Source of the DNA: Pezicula radicicola | Lineage: Eukaryota > Ascomycota > Leotiomycetes > Helotiales > Dermateaceae | DNA length: 64,000 nucleotides | Direction of reading: 5' to 3' | Assembly: GCA_003008705.1 (NCBI GenBank) | Contig: PDUO01000023.1 | Coordinates: 907,312 to 971,311, forward strand | Shown: piece by piece, positions 46,980 through 58,047 of the stretch | Layout: each line of letters starts with the position of its first letter | Numbering within the stretch: position 1 is the stretch's first letter | Program-made: the position numbers and the translations under genes | Notes under the pieces: generated by a model | Told to the model about the DNA's origin: nothing | The model's input: the letters and a program-made list of their open reading frames with translations, nothing else | Database searches by the model: none

Positions 46980-48919
46980 TCAAATCGAATAGCGGAACAT
47001 GACCTATGGTAAATAACATTAGTTGATTTCCTATACAAACGTAGAAAATTGAGACGGAACGACTTACATTCTCCTTATCAGTAACATTTTCGAACCCTTG
47101 CGCTCTGCTTTGCTCTCTTAGAGCATCCAATTCCTCCTCACTCTTCCCTTGCAATAATCGGTCCCTTCTCTTGTTCTCTCTGACATACAGGAAGCGTAGG
47201 GCCAGGTTGAAGACTAAGTTGAGGATGAAGCCTACAAGCATCGCCGTGATACCGCCATGGTATCTGGGCGCTTGCGCTGATTTGAAGCATTGTGGACCTG
47301 GTATTAAGATTTGCTTAGTTTCCCGGTTTCTAATATCAGGGTGAAGTGGAAGGCAAAAGTACACATACCGACAATTTGACCGACGCAGTACATTACGAAC
47401 ACCATAGCGCTTGCAGCGCTCTTCTTCGTGCTTCCAGCAACATTAGTACCTAACAAACCGAGAAGAACCATGAAGCCTGTAGGATAACCAGCCAATAGCC
47501 AAACTCCCACCAATCTTCCCCATTTATTATCTATGTCCAACTGATTAATCAAAACCGTCCCAATAATCGGAGGTATCATTGCCACGCTTCCAACGATGAG
47601 TCTCGCATTAGGAAGTTTGGTCTGAGCCCAGCCTCCCAAAAGAGTAAAGACCGCCTGAAGGAAGGATAGAGGCATGCCCATTAATGTTGTCTGGAGAGAA
47701 GTAAAACCAAAACCTGCGATAATGATAGAGCCAAAGCTTAGACCGCCAGAAGCGATGGCGTTGACCAAGGAGATTAGACCAAGGAGCAAAATTTTAGGAT
47801 CGGTGAAGGCCTCGACAACCTGCTCCTTGACAAATGTGCGGGTCTTAGTACCGGTCTTGTTCTCGATTACCCGTTGAATGGCTACTACTCGCTCTTCTTC
47901 TGTGAGCCTGAAGAGAACGGAGTTGGTTGCCGGGTTATCTGGAACAACGAGCACGAATAGGATACCCCAAAAAACAGTAAATGCTCCAAGGATTAGGTAT
48001 ATGAGTTTCCATGTAGACAAGCTACCTTCAATATGACCAATACCGAAGGTGATGAGACCGCCAATGGTGCCAAAGAAACCGAGGAAAGAAACCCAGATTG
48101 CTGAACGTGAAGCTTGCTCTTGCCGGGTCCACCAAATTCCTGTTATGGCAACAAATCCTGGGGAGATGGTGGCTTCGAACATACCAAGTATAAAACGAAC
48201 AGTTGCGAGCCCGGCAAACGAACTACAGGTTGCTGTGATCATGAGGATACTTGCCCACGCGATTATATTAACTGTAGAGAATTAGCTAATAGGCTCAAGA
48301 CGAGGAAGATATCCTCCTCACAGCCCAAGAATTTTGCAATAGGGAATCGTTGTAACAGAGCAACACCCTTCTCGAGATTAGCAGAGCCTATATTTGTTCA
48401 AGTATAATTGCGTACTGGGTATTCCATGATCATATATCCGAAGTAGAAAATCGATCTTTGGTCTTATCAGCGTCGATCCTCGTTCGTCTAGATACAAATG
48501 GGAGAACTCACGAACACCACGAGTAGTCCTGCCCAACAAGATGGTTGTCTTTGATAATCCCAAAAACTGAACTATAGCCCAGAGTGGTCTTGTCAAGGAA
48601 TTGGAGGCCTAAAGCGCGGCGCAAAGTCGTCAGGAGACACTCTTACAGTACTCAATGTCCTTGCAAGTAGCTTACCATAAGTAATACACAGGAATGGTAA
48701 GATGTAGAGATCGATCTTTCTGAGCACGCTCTTTGATAAAACTGGGTCTGCAACTCCGCTTGCAAGGGCTCTGGCAGCCAGAATTCCAGCTTCATCATCG
48801 ATATGAACGTCTGACTTCTCAAAGTCTTCCGCATCGGCGGTCCTAACAGCAGTGATTTTCTCATCGGATGAGATGACTTCTGGCGTCGGCTGCGCAACTT
48901 TCTCAATGGCAGAAGCCAT
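46980..48919 (-). CDS. MFS permease of the Dal5/allantoate (anion:cation symporter) family
   Basis: Predicted 527-residue plasma-membrane transporter. Seven exons: 48676-48919, 48512-48608, 48416-48455, 48322-48367, 47369-48271, 47068-47297 and 46980-47003. Introns are 48-71 nt; the last coding exon is 24 nt. Landmarks: KIDLYILPFLCITYGLQFLDKTTLGYSSVFGI, then SSIFYFGYMIMEYP and ALLQRFPIAKFLG. VRFILGMFEATISPGFV follows. NVAGSTKKSAASAMVFVMYCVGQIVGPQ is the typical Dal5-family segment between helices 10 and 11. The C-terminus NVTDKENVMFRYSI is also family-like. Exons 3 and 4 (40 and 46 nt) were included because both are needed to give the helix 2-3 region in frame. Substrate is likely a carboxylate, vitamin or ureide. 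Confidence 0.88.
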
Positions 48920-49738
48920 TTTGGCAAGCTCAGAGATCGTAGGAGAGGAGACGAAAGAGTAGGAGAGGAGACGAAAGAGTAGGATCAGAACGAGAGACAA
49001 GACTTGCAGGAGCTCTATACTTAAGTGATTCTCGGACAGCCGACGCTCAATGAGAGCATCCACTTGGTGCTGATCATTTCGAAGGTCCAGGCACGAAATA
49101 CGTGATAACAATGAGATATTGAACATCGGAGGCCGCCTCAAGTCGGCAGGATTGAGATAAGAAGCTCTGGAAATGCTGTTGAAAAGTGGGAGAAAGATTG
49201 CCGAAGTAACAATGGTTCGTTACATTGCAATACTGTAGGGGCCGGCAGCATCCCCAGATTCATCCTGAACCCCGTTGGTGCAGCCCTGCTTGCAGAGGAC
49301 CCAGGATTATTCCAATACTGAGACCGAGGCAGATGCAGATGCGAAAGAGCTTTATATATGAAGATATAAGAATTGACTGAGAACCCAAGAACAGCGTAGA
49401 AATACGAAGTTGCTGAGTCGGAGATGGCAAGGCTCAGGCCATGTTCTTCGCCAGGCTCCCGGCGTGACAGCTCATCTTGGGCTTCTTCCGATTGGAAGCA
49501 CCGCATCATCCGCATGGCAGTACAAACCTAGCGGCAAACGGTTATCCCGAAGCCTCCTTCAATTGATGATGGCTGCGAAGACGACCTCTCGAATAATAAT
49601 TAAATCTACAGCTGCGAGTACGGGGCGAAGCCTTACAACTGCTACCAGGACAAGAAGTGCATCTCCCTCGCTCCCTCAAACTGCGACACTGCGACACTGC
49701 GACATGAGCACAAGAATATATGAGATGAACACCTAGCT
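48920..49738. promoter_or_regulatory. Divergent intergenic region, Dal5-type permease / GT17
   Basis: 819 bp between divergent genes. A perfect 20-bp tandem duplication lies at 48941-48980, just upstream of the permease ATG, and three CTGCGACA units near 49681-49704. No other motif recognised. Confidence 0.5.
48941..48980. repeat. 20-bp tandem duplication in the permease 5' leader
   Basis: Two identical 20-mers (AGGAGAGGAGACGAAAGAGT) back to back, followed by a partial AGGA. Confidence 0.9.
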
Positions 49739-50905
49739 ATGCCGTATTCACAAGGCCGCAGGGAACCGAGGCGATGGAGCATGCGAAGCCGCGTTGGCAG
49801 GCTGCGGCTGTTGAAGCTGCTCTTCTTGCTTCTAGCATTTTACATTATCAATGACTTCTGCAGACAGATCTCGACCATTCGAAGGACCGTCAGCACAAAA
49901 GATATAGAGTTTGTTGAGACACACGATGCCTTCATGTCACAGGACGATGCCCAGAAGCACTGCGCCGCTCACGGTTGGCGGGCATTTCCACCTTCCAAGA
50001 AGACATCCGACAGCCGCAAGGTTTATGATTTATTCATGATAACGAACGAGTTGGACTGGCTTGAGATCCGCCTGAACGAACTATACAAGCACGTCGATTA
50101 CTTTGTCATCGTTGAATCTCCCTATACCTTCACCGGGTTACCGAAACCCCTGACACTGCAAGACAACATAGAACGGTTCAGCAAGTTTCGCTCGCAGATC
50201 ATACATCATGTGCTCGAGAAGCCAATGACCTCGGAGGACTCAACTATAACTTGGGACCACGAAGATTACCAACGAAATGCTATGTTCAGCCAGGTTATAC
50301 CCGGTCTTACAGGCGTTCAGGCCGCGCATAAGGGAGACGTTATCTTGGTCTCTGATGTTGATGAGATCCCTCGCCCAGCAGCACTCCACCTCCTGCGAAA
50401 CTGTGATTTCCCTCGCCGTGTCACACTACGGAGCAGGTTCTACTATTACGGATTCCAATGGCTTCACCGGGGCGAAGAATGGGCACATCCACAAGCGACC
50501 ACGTACCAAGGCCCCTCTCGCACTATTCTGCCAGCAGACCTTCGTAACGGCGAAGGCGGAAACCGTATACTCAACTGGTTCGAGAAAGCAGACCTGTTCA
50601 ACGCTGGCTGGCATTGCAGCTCCTGCTTTTCGACCATCGAGGAATTGCTAACGAAGATGTCGAGTTTTTCACATACGAAGCTGAACGAAGACAAATTTCG
50701 AGACCGAACAAGGATTGTGGATCGAGTGAGGAAAGGGAAGGATCTGTGGGATAGAGAAGGGGAATTTTACGACAGGGTTGATGGAAATAGCGACATTCCA
50801 AAGTATATGGCGGATAATAGGGACAAGTACGCGTACATGCTTGACCGAGATGGTCCGGGTGCTGGTTTTAGGGACGCCGAGGACTTAGAAAATTGGGCTG
50901 ATTGA
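49739..50905 (+). CDS. Glycosyltransferase family 17 (GnT-III-like), type II membrane protein
   Basis: Predicted 388-residue intronless Golgi-type enzyme. A basic cytoplasmic tail is followed by one membrane helix (LLKLLFLLLAFYIINDF), a short stem and a luminal domain. The luminal part has the GT17 pattern: VYDLFMITNELDWLEIRLNEL, VDYFVIVESPYTFTG, GDVILVSDVDEIPRP (DxD-like DVD) and FYYYGFQWL. AGWHCSSCF and FSHTKLNEDKF follow, as in beta-1,4-mannosyl-glycoprotein 4-beta-N-acetylglucosaminyltransferases. GT17 enzymes add bisecting GlcNAc in animals; in fungi the acceptor is not established. The start is the first ATG of the frame, which gives the usual type II topology. Confidence 0.88.
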   Translation: MPYSQGRREPRRWSMRSRVGRLRLLKLLFLLLAFYIINDFCRQISTIRRTVSTKDIEFVETHDAFMSQDDAQKHCAAHGWRAFPPSKKTSDSRKVYDLFMITNELDWLEIRLNELYKHVDYFVIVESPYTFTGLPKPLTLQDNIERFSKFRSQIIHHVLEKPMTSEDSTITWDHEDYQRNAMFSQVIPGLTGVQAAHKGDVILVSDVDEIPRPAALHLLRNCDFPRRVTLRSRFYYYGFQWLHRGEEWAHPQATTYQGPSRTILPADLRNGEGGNRILNWFEKADLFNAGWHCSSCFSTIEELLTKMSSFSHTKLNEDKFRDRTRIVDRVRKGKDLWDREGEFYDRVDGNSDIPKYMADNRDKYAYMLDRDGPGAGFRDAEDLENWAD

Positions 50906-52360
50906 GGGCTTGTTGAAGTCTCGAATACAAAGCAACTTGGGAAACGAGACGTAAAGATGCTGTGCCTGGAATCAAGGCCACTCGGTTCCCGTTCTAGACG
51001 ACTGGCATCAGCTCCAAATAAAACTTGTCGGCTCTATGTACTCGACCAGAGGTTATTTCAGGCTCCCAGACAAGATTTCACGGATTAACCAAGACTACGA
51101 GGATACATGAAAAGGAATTCGGATCTTATATATATATATTTGTGGAAGTACCAAAGGAACAAAGGAGCAATCCATGTACCTACATTATCATATCGTCACT
51201 AGTTCTCATGCCCCCAAAACCAAGTGGTTTGAGCTAGAATAAGGCTACCTAAAATCTAATGAGGATAAATATACAAGCTTTAAATCAAATACCTGGATGA
51301 AGTTAGTTGCTCAAATCAAGTTAGTTATTCAAATTAAGTTATTTAGGTCAACGTTAAGTAAGTTGGCTAGAGCCAAGTTTGAGTACCTAGGCAACACTAC
51401 CAAGCGGGTTACTCGAAGTAATTGATTTATTCGGGGTAAGAGTCTTACTCCAACCACTTCAAGTAAGTTAGTGCGAAGTATGCTCCCATGTGACTTATCT
51501 TGGACTCTTAGGTACAGAAGCATAGTAGGAGCTCCATTATAAAGAAAAAGTACAGGATGTATAGAGATGGTCTAGGTTCATATGTACACTTAGGGACAAG
51601 GAATCTATATGGCAGGGACCGTATTTTACAAGACATTTTAGGTACTGTACAATTTATCATAACTACGAGTACTATCTACCCAACTCTCAAATACAATTAT
51701 CCAAAAGAGAAAGAGTTATGACTTTCTCTTAAAGCTTAAACATTAACCTGTCTACGGCGCCAATAATTTAGTCGCAGAGATAAATTGTTAATAGTTAACG
51801 CAGCATACATAACAACTTCCAGACAGATGAAAAGACAAGCATCTACTTATCAATCATGCGGATAAGTATATAGTAACTATCCAATAATTAAATAAGCAAG
51901 AGCTCATGGCATTTAAAACTCTTTGCAGAATCCCATTTAGTTATTCCTTAGGTAATTTAAGCGATACACCTGTTTTCAAGCTTGGCTAGCCGAGCAAGAA
52001 ATGCAGGTCAACTGAAGCTCTCCGGAAAAGCAGACTTGAACAAACATATTTCTTTAAATTAGACATTTGATGTAACTTGCTTTTAAGTACCACTGGCGAT
52101 TACAAGTGTCATCAAGACATGTCTAAATGCTTTGATTTTGTTTCTGGTTACCGGAGTGTGCGTTTCCTGAGACTATCTCTTCTGCTGCTCTTTTGACTGG
52201 CAGTGGCTACATTTCCAACGGCGCCCGCCAACATCATCCTTGGCTTCCTTCCCCTTCGTCCTTCCCCCTCCTCCCCAAAAGTCATGAGTGAGTGAAAAGA
52301 TTTCAGGTCAGTATCCATAACAGACGCTGAATAGTGACCATCAGATTTATGATGCATACC
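50906..52360. other. Intergenic between convergent genes, with a short tandem repeat
   Basis: 1.45 kb between the ends of the GT17 and TPA1 genes. Contains 18-bp degenerate tandem units at 51300-51335, with AAGTTA-type echoes to about 51475. AT-rich but not RIP-saturated. No gene recognised. Confidence 0.5.
51300..51335. repeat. 18-bp degenerate tandem repeat
   Basis: Two adjoining 18-mers of the form AAGTTAGTTRYTCAAATY, with a decayed third unit following. The wording resembles the interior of the MITE at 56893-57032, but no terminal inverted repeats were found here. Confidence 0.5.
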
Positions 52361-54529
52361 CTAGTCGCTACCACTATCCTCACTATCTGGAAAGCCATTA
52401 AATACTTCCTCTTCACTATCCTCCAGCAATATCTGTTCCTCCTCGCTATTTCCATCGTCCGACCCATCATCCAGATCCTTCACACCAAATGCACCACCCA
52501 CATCCCACCGATCGCCCTTCGCATTCATACTAACGTATTTCACAAACTTCAGAACACCGCTGTCACGGAGGACAATACTCATCTTATTCCAAGAGGCAGG
52601 CATGGTGAATAGTACATTATCGTCTTCCTCGCCTGTGGAGGCCTTGTAGATTGCTGCATCTGCGGCGCTGGCGTCTTCGTCGGCGGCCATGTAGACTTCG
52701 TGGCCTCCCACGTCATCTTCTTCTACTTCTTCCTTTTTGGCTTCTCCAACCTTTTGCTTCTTTGCATTTGACTTGTTCTTCGATTTCTTTTTGGGAGGTT
52801 CTTGCTCTTTTTCTTGTTCGTCTTCTTCCTCTTCCTCAATGCCCCATCCTGGAGTTGGCGTCAAGCCTAGACTGATTTCCAACCTTGGGCTCCCGTCGTG
52901 ACTAGTAGCAAGCGCATAATCAGATCCTTTCCTGAAGCGACGGCCTAGGACATCGTAGTTCTCGATTTCACACTCTGTTGCTAACGATAACCACTGTTGA
53001 AACTGACGGCTGGGAAGGAAAACTTCTACGAGCTCCTCGACAGGAGTGAGTTCTTTTGAGGCATCAGGGGATGAGGTGGTTGGCTGGAGGTATAAGAACC
53101 TATGTTTGTGAGGTGGCTTCGCTACTTTCCACGAACCCTTTTCGATTTCGGCGCTGTTAGAAGGTAGAGGTGACCGCTCTTGTGATTCTATGTACTCGCG
53201 AACTTTAGTTGAGAACTTCTGTGATAGGAGGCCGTCAAGAGTAACGCTTGATTGTTCCAAAAAATGCTCGGTGACTTGCTCCATTGTGTCGGGCGTGAGG
53301 TACGTAGGTGCCATGTATTTTAAGAGGAAATCGATGTCGGCTGCTTCGAGTCCTTTCTCTTCTGGAGCCTCCGTTGGGGCTTCAACCGTGACAAGCTGTT
53401 GTTGAGGGAAGTCGTATCGGTCTGGGTTGCCCTGTAGTTGCATCAAGCTACTCTTCGCTACCAGCTTTTCTTCTGCACCTTTCACATATCCCTCCTCACC
53501 AATCTGTGGGATGTGAAACCATCCACTGATTGCCATCCTGATTCTTCCACCATCCTTTTCTAACTGCTCCTTTGTCGGAGCATGGTAAACCTCTTCTACA
53601 TCATGAAAACTCTCTCCAGGCTGTACGGCAAAGAAACTCAACTGATTCCAGGCGGGTGGTATGGTTTTTGTAAAATCCGGACTTGGCGTCTTCGTGGTCT
53701 CTCCATTGTCTTCCTGGAAATCTTTGGTAGGGAACAGTCGCAACGCACCGCCCCATTCCTCCTTCCATGGAATATCAGGATCTGTCAAGTACAGAATGTA
53801 GCTGATTCGTCGACTCCCAATCACGTCATCATGACACAACAAGTGGCATCCAGGTGTGTAAACATTGATAGCCATATCCGTCTTCCTACCACTCAGTTCC
53901 CCTGACCCGGTAATCGTAGCAACATACCTCCGGAAAGTGTTCGAGTACAATGCGTCTCTTAGTCTGAGCAAACCAGGGAGCTTCTCTAAAGCAGCATCAT
54001 CCAGCCCATCGAGATTTGCGAGATCCCCAGACTGGTGGATCTTGTAAATGTCGGTCTCCTTGGGGGTAAATTGGACGTTCTCGCGGATTTCGTCTCGGAC
54101 TCTGCGAAGGAGAGAATCGTTAATTAAAGAATGGATGACGCTATGTTTATAAGGCGTAGATTTTGCATAGCCATCTGTGTACTCGGAAAGGACTTCGGGT
54201 GCAAAGAGCCCCTTGCGGAAGCTCTTCTGTACTTCGACATCTGATAGAACTGTTGAGTCTTGTCAGCCTTGTGTATTGCATGATCTCTTGGGTTCAATTG
54301 AATCCTCGTTCCAATCACCCATATAGGGCATAATGTTTCTGAAGAAGCAATATAGCACTGGCAAAATTGAAGCTTGATTATTTACGAAGACAAGACCTCC
54401 GGCACGCAACACTGATAACGCGGGGGGAGTGTGGGGAAGAATGCATTAATCCGTACCTGTCTTTGCACGCTTCTTTAGCCCACCCTTTCCATGCGAAGAA
54501 GAAGTCTGGGTCTCTGCTTTACGCTTCAT
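52361..54529 (-). CDS. TPA1: TPA1/OFD1 prolyl hydroxylase (2-oxoglutarate/Fe(II) dioxygenase)
   Basis: Predicted 653-residue nuclear/cytosolic dioxygenase that hydroxylates a proline of ribosomal protein uS12 and links oxygen to translation termination and, in fission yeast, to sterol-regulator turnover. Exons 54457-54529 and 52361-54249; one long 207-nt intron. The N-terminus is Lys-rich (KGGLKKRAKT). The catalytic domain contains GCHLLCHDDVIGSRRISYIL with the iron-binding HxD near residue 164. WGGALRLFP, then SFFAVQPGESFHDVEEVY with the distal histidine near 240, and RMAISGWFH with the 2-oxoglutarate arginine follow. The second, degenerate domain lies after an acidic linker, and the tail is very Asp/Glu/Ser-rich. 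Length matches the family. Confidence 0.92.
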
Positions 54530-55054
54530 GTTGAATGTTGAAGTGATGAGAAATAGACAGAAATGATTGTGGGGGGAAGAGTTGGAAGGCCTCTCAAAGA
54601 TATCAGTTCATTTGTGGCCTTGTTCGGGAAAAAAATGTCTGGTGCGGCAAAAAATCCCAGGCGGTGAATGATACAATATGTATGCATGAATTGTGAAGCG
54701 CGAGACGCTTGACCATGAAGAGGGCTTTGCATATTTCTCAGTCTCACTGGCGCAAAGCAGCATAATTGACTTATGCCTTGGTTTGCGATACGCGCCGTGG
54801 CACTTCGATGCTCTCCAACGACAAGCGCTGCCATGATTCTGGTGCTGGTACGGTATTGGAGGCCGCCGACCAAAGATGGGGGATCCACTAGGCCAGGGTT
54901 GGCAGCTGTAAAAGAGCTTCTTCAGTATTTATTTATTAACCACGTATTGAACTAAACACCCAGTGTACATTGTCCCTGTACGGAGTATTAGTTCTCTACT
55001 TTCCTCATAGCATCTTTTGTCAGGGTACTTTGCAACTATATATTATTGGTTATC
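54530..55054. promoter_or_regulatory. Divergent intergenic region, TPA1 / class-V aminotransferase
   Basis: 525 bp shared by two divergent promoters. Nothing else recognised. Confidence 0.5.
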
Positions 55055-56553
55055 ATGGCCTCGTTTGATATTAAGAACGCGAGAGACCACTTTCCTGCTT
55101 TGAAACAGCGCCAGATCTTCTTTGACAACGCAGGAGTGTGTATTATTCTGTTCCAGCCATATCTATATTGCATCAAGAGCAGTATACTCACCCCTGCATC
55201 TTTCATAGGGAAGCCAAACTTTGGACACAGTCATCGAGGAGTGAGTTCTAGTTCCACCTTTGGAAGCCCAAATCACATTCTCATAGATCCTTAAAGTATC
55301 CGAAACTACCTTTCTGCAACCAATGTTCAGCTTGGTGCATCTTACGCCGTTGGCCAAAAGTCGACAAAACTCTATAACGCTGGCTATGAAGCTGCAGCCA
55401 AGTATATCAATGCTAGCACGAACCAAATAGGTGAATATTAATGGCTCCAACCGAGCACTTTTTCTAACTGGAGGACAAGTCTTGGGATCCTCCACCACTC
55501 AGCTCTTTCGAAACCTCTCTTTTGCTCTCGAGTTTCCAGCGGGCTCAGAACTTATCATCTCAAAGATCGATCATGAGGCCAACATTGCACCCTGGGTCGC
55601 CCTCGCAGCCCGTCAAAATCTAACCATCAAGTGGTGGGTTCCTAAGACCAAGGAGAATCCAAAGTTGCTAGCTTCAGATCTCGGAGAACTGCTCTCTGAA
55701 AAGACAAAGTTTGTCACATGTACGCATGCAAGCAATATCTTAGGTACGATTCATGATATCAAGGCTATTGCTGAGGCAGTACATACTATTCCGGGTGCTT
55801 TGTTGTGTGTGGATGCCGTAGCATACGCTCCTCATCGTCAAATTGATGTGAAGGATCTTGGTGTCGACTTCTACTGCTTCAGCTGGTATAAGGTACGTTG
55901 TCGTTTGTTCCACCCATGCAATGCCAGATTAATCAATATGTAGGTTTACGGTCCCCATATATCAATGCTTTACTCTAGTGAGAAAGGCCTCGATGCCGTA
56001 CACTCGCTAGGTCACCACTTCAACCCCGCTGTCACTTTGGAAGACAAATTAGGTCTCGCAGGTTCCTGCTACGAGTTTACATCTTCCATCCCCTCAGTGC
56101 TGTCTTACTTCTCACCCTCTCTTTCCGAATCTTTCGCCACGATTGCCAAACATGAGGAACAGATCCAAGGAAGCCTTTTATCCTATCTCGCCAGCAGGAA
56201 GGACGTGACCATTATTGGAGAGAAGAGTGCAGACCCGAAACTGAGAGTTAGTACTGTGGCTTTTGTAGTTGATGGGTGGAATAGTAAGGACGTAGTTGAA
56301 GCTACTGAGAAGCTTTGTGCTGGGCAGGTGGGATTTCGATGGGGCTCATTCTACTCTGTTCGTCTTGTAGAGGAAGTTCTTGGGCTGGGTAAGGATGGAA
56401 TTGTGAGGGTTAGCATGGTTCATTACAATAGTGGTATGTTGAATATTCGTCCTCCAGTTTCTACCTATGCATTAAGTTGATGCTGATTTTTAAACAGTGG
56501 AAGAGGTCAAGCAGTTGATTGTTCTTCTGAACAAGGTGCTAGGCAGTGTTTAA
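55055..56553 (+). CDS. PLP-dependent class-V aminotransferase / cysteine-desulfurase-like enzyme
   Basis: Predicted 401-residue pyridoxal-phosphate enzyme. Exons 55055-55135, 55209-55240, 55297-55430, 55480-55892, 55944-56433 and 56498-56553; introns of 49-73 nt. FDIKNARDHFPALKQRQIFF begins the fold and DNAGGSQ is the family opening. VLGSSTTQLFRNLS binds the cofactor phosphate. KIDHEANIAPWVALA holds the stacking histidine, and CVDAVAYAPHRQIDV the aspartate that contacts the PLP nitrogen. SWYKVYGPH contains the Schiff-base Lys220 at the end of exon 4. VRVSMVHYNSVEEVKQL closes the small domain. Resembles the isopenicillin-N-epimerase/CsdA-like group, so it may act on cysteine or on a special amino acid; the substrate is open. 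The very short exon 2 (32 nt) is needed to keep the frame. Confidence 0.87.
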
Positions 56554-58047
56554 GGCAATTGACTTAGGGCAACTCGTGTGACACGACTCTATTCTTCTCT
56601 CAACTGATAGTTCTATTTATCATAAGCCTCGAAACTTCCATACTAGACATTGCTTTAGTTTCTAAATAACGACTATGGTACTTGACTTTTATCTTGTCTA
56701 TAATTCCCGATGCATTACAAATATATATCTTATCCCAATCACACTTCGTTTAAGTCCGTACATCTGATGTCCTCGCAACTCATTCGGGGTACTAGTCGGT
56801 TTTTATCATTTATTCCCTCGATGTTTCAATGGCCAATCTTTAACACTCTCAAGACGATCCTAACAACGTTTGGATGGCCGGAAAGAGACATACCGTACGA
56901 ATCGGTTTATAAGAGATCATTTTGATTAGAAAATGTAAGTTACTTAAGTTAGGTCACTCAAATAAAGTAAGGCAACTCAAGTGAAGTGAGTTACTTAAGT
57001 TAAAATAATCCCTTATAAACCAATTCGTACGGTAATCTTATTCCTCATACTATCATTTCGGAATTTTTAAAACAGGGTAAAGGTATGTTAGACCATCTTG
57101 GAGTCAAATGCTATCACATTTTTAAGAAGAACTTAATTATTGCGGCCATTTTAAGGGAGCTACTAGGCAGGAGATATGTGGATATCGAAATGTGGAATAT
57201 GAAAGGTTGATCCGCGATTCGTTGTGTTTTGGAACTGGCGGGGACGAAGAGCAAAGGCGCAGGTATAGTAGATACAATGATAGTTGAAGCCTTTAATCCT
57301 CCGAGAACCATAGAGGTCAAGAATGAATAATTTGTCAACAAGCATTAGTTGTAATAGTGGTCAAGATGTTTGTCTTTTACTATTGTGTGGGGGTTATTAG
57401 GTGCATAATTGCTCTCGCGTATTCTAGGCGAGCTGTTGCAACAGAAAAGGAGACTGTTTGCAATTGAACCAGATAGTTTACTGGTACGAGTTCGGCCTAC
57501 GATGTTTTAAGGCTCAGTTGTCTTTCTACAATTGCGGCTATAGATTACAATGTACCAACTCACTTAACAGGCTCTTCGGCCACCTTTCCTTGTGCTCCTG
57601 GTCTTTTTTTTTGGTACTACTAGAGGAATTGTTCCCCAAGTCCGATTCTTCCTCTACGTTAGTTCTTGGGAAACCCGATATCGATTTGGCTTCCCCGAGA
57701 AATGCTCCTAGCGATTTGAAACTGCCTCTAAGGAAAAGCGGCTTTCGGGGCTGCCCGTGATACCTACCGGCTTTAGTCTCTGCCGTACGGAATTGGATGG
57801 ATAACAAACATCTCGTCGCCAGACTCGACAAAGTACCCCATTTACCCCACGCCCTCAGCGCCACTTCAGCGTCAGCTAGGCTTTACTCAAAGCCGTTATT
57901 TCCTACAAACTGATCCCACGGGAATATCACTCAGGCCGTTCTTATTGCGCTTTTGATAAGCTACTTCATTTCTCCTAAACCGTGCTACCCAGACCTATAC
58001 ATCCCTAGATAGACTTCAGAATCTCAGTCATATAATCACAGTACAGA
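56554..58047. other. Intergenic with a MITE
   Basis: 1.5 kb containing the inverted-repeat element at 56893-57032. Open frames near 57458-57864 are not recognisable. Includes the DHA2 transporter promoter. Confidence 0.5.
56893..57032. mobile_element. 140-bp MITE with TA target-site duplication
   Basis: Terminal inverted repeats of about 23 nt (56893-56915 and 57010-57032) differ at two positions and start CCGTACGAAT. Both ends are flanked by TA, as for Tc1/mariner-type elements. The interior has two copies of AGTTACTTAAGTTA and no coding capacity. Confidence 0.72.

Noticed and set aside
54250..54456. 207-nt TPA1 intron as an introner-like copy or a missed exon
   Set aside because: No shared blocks with copies A or B, and no open frame in phase with both neighbours.
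57458..57864. Open frames on both strands upstream of the DHA2 gene
   Set aside because: They overlap each other antisense, have no family resemblance and no supporting splice context.
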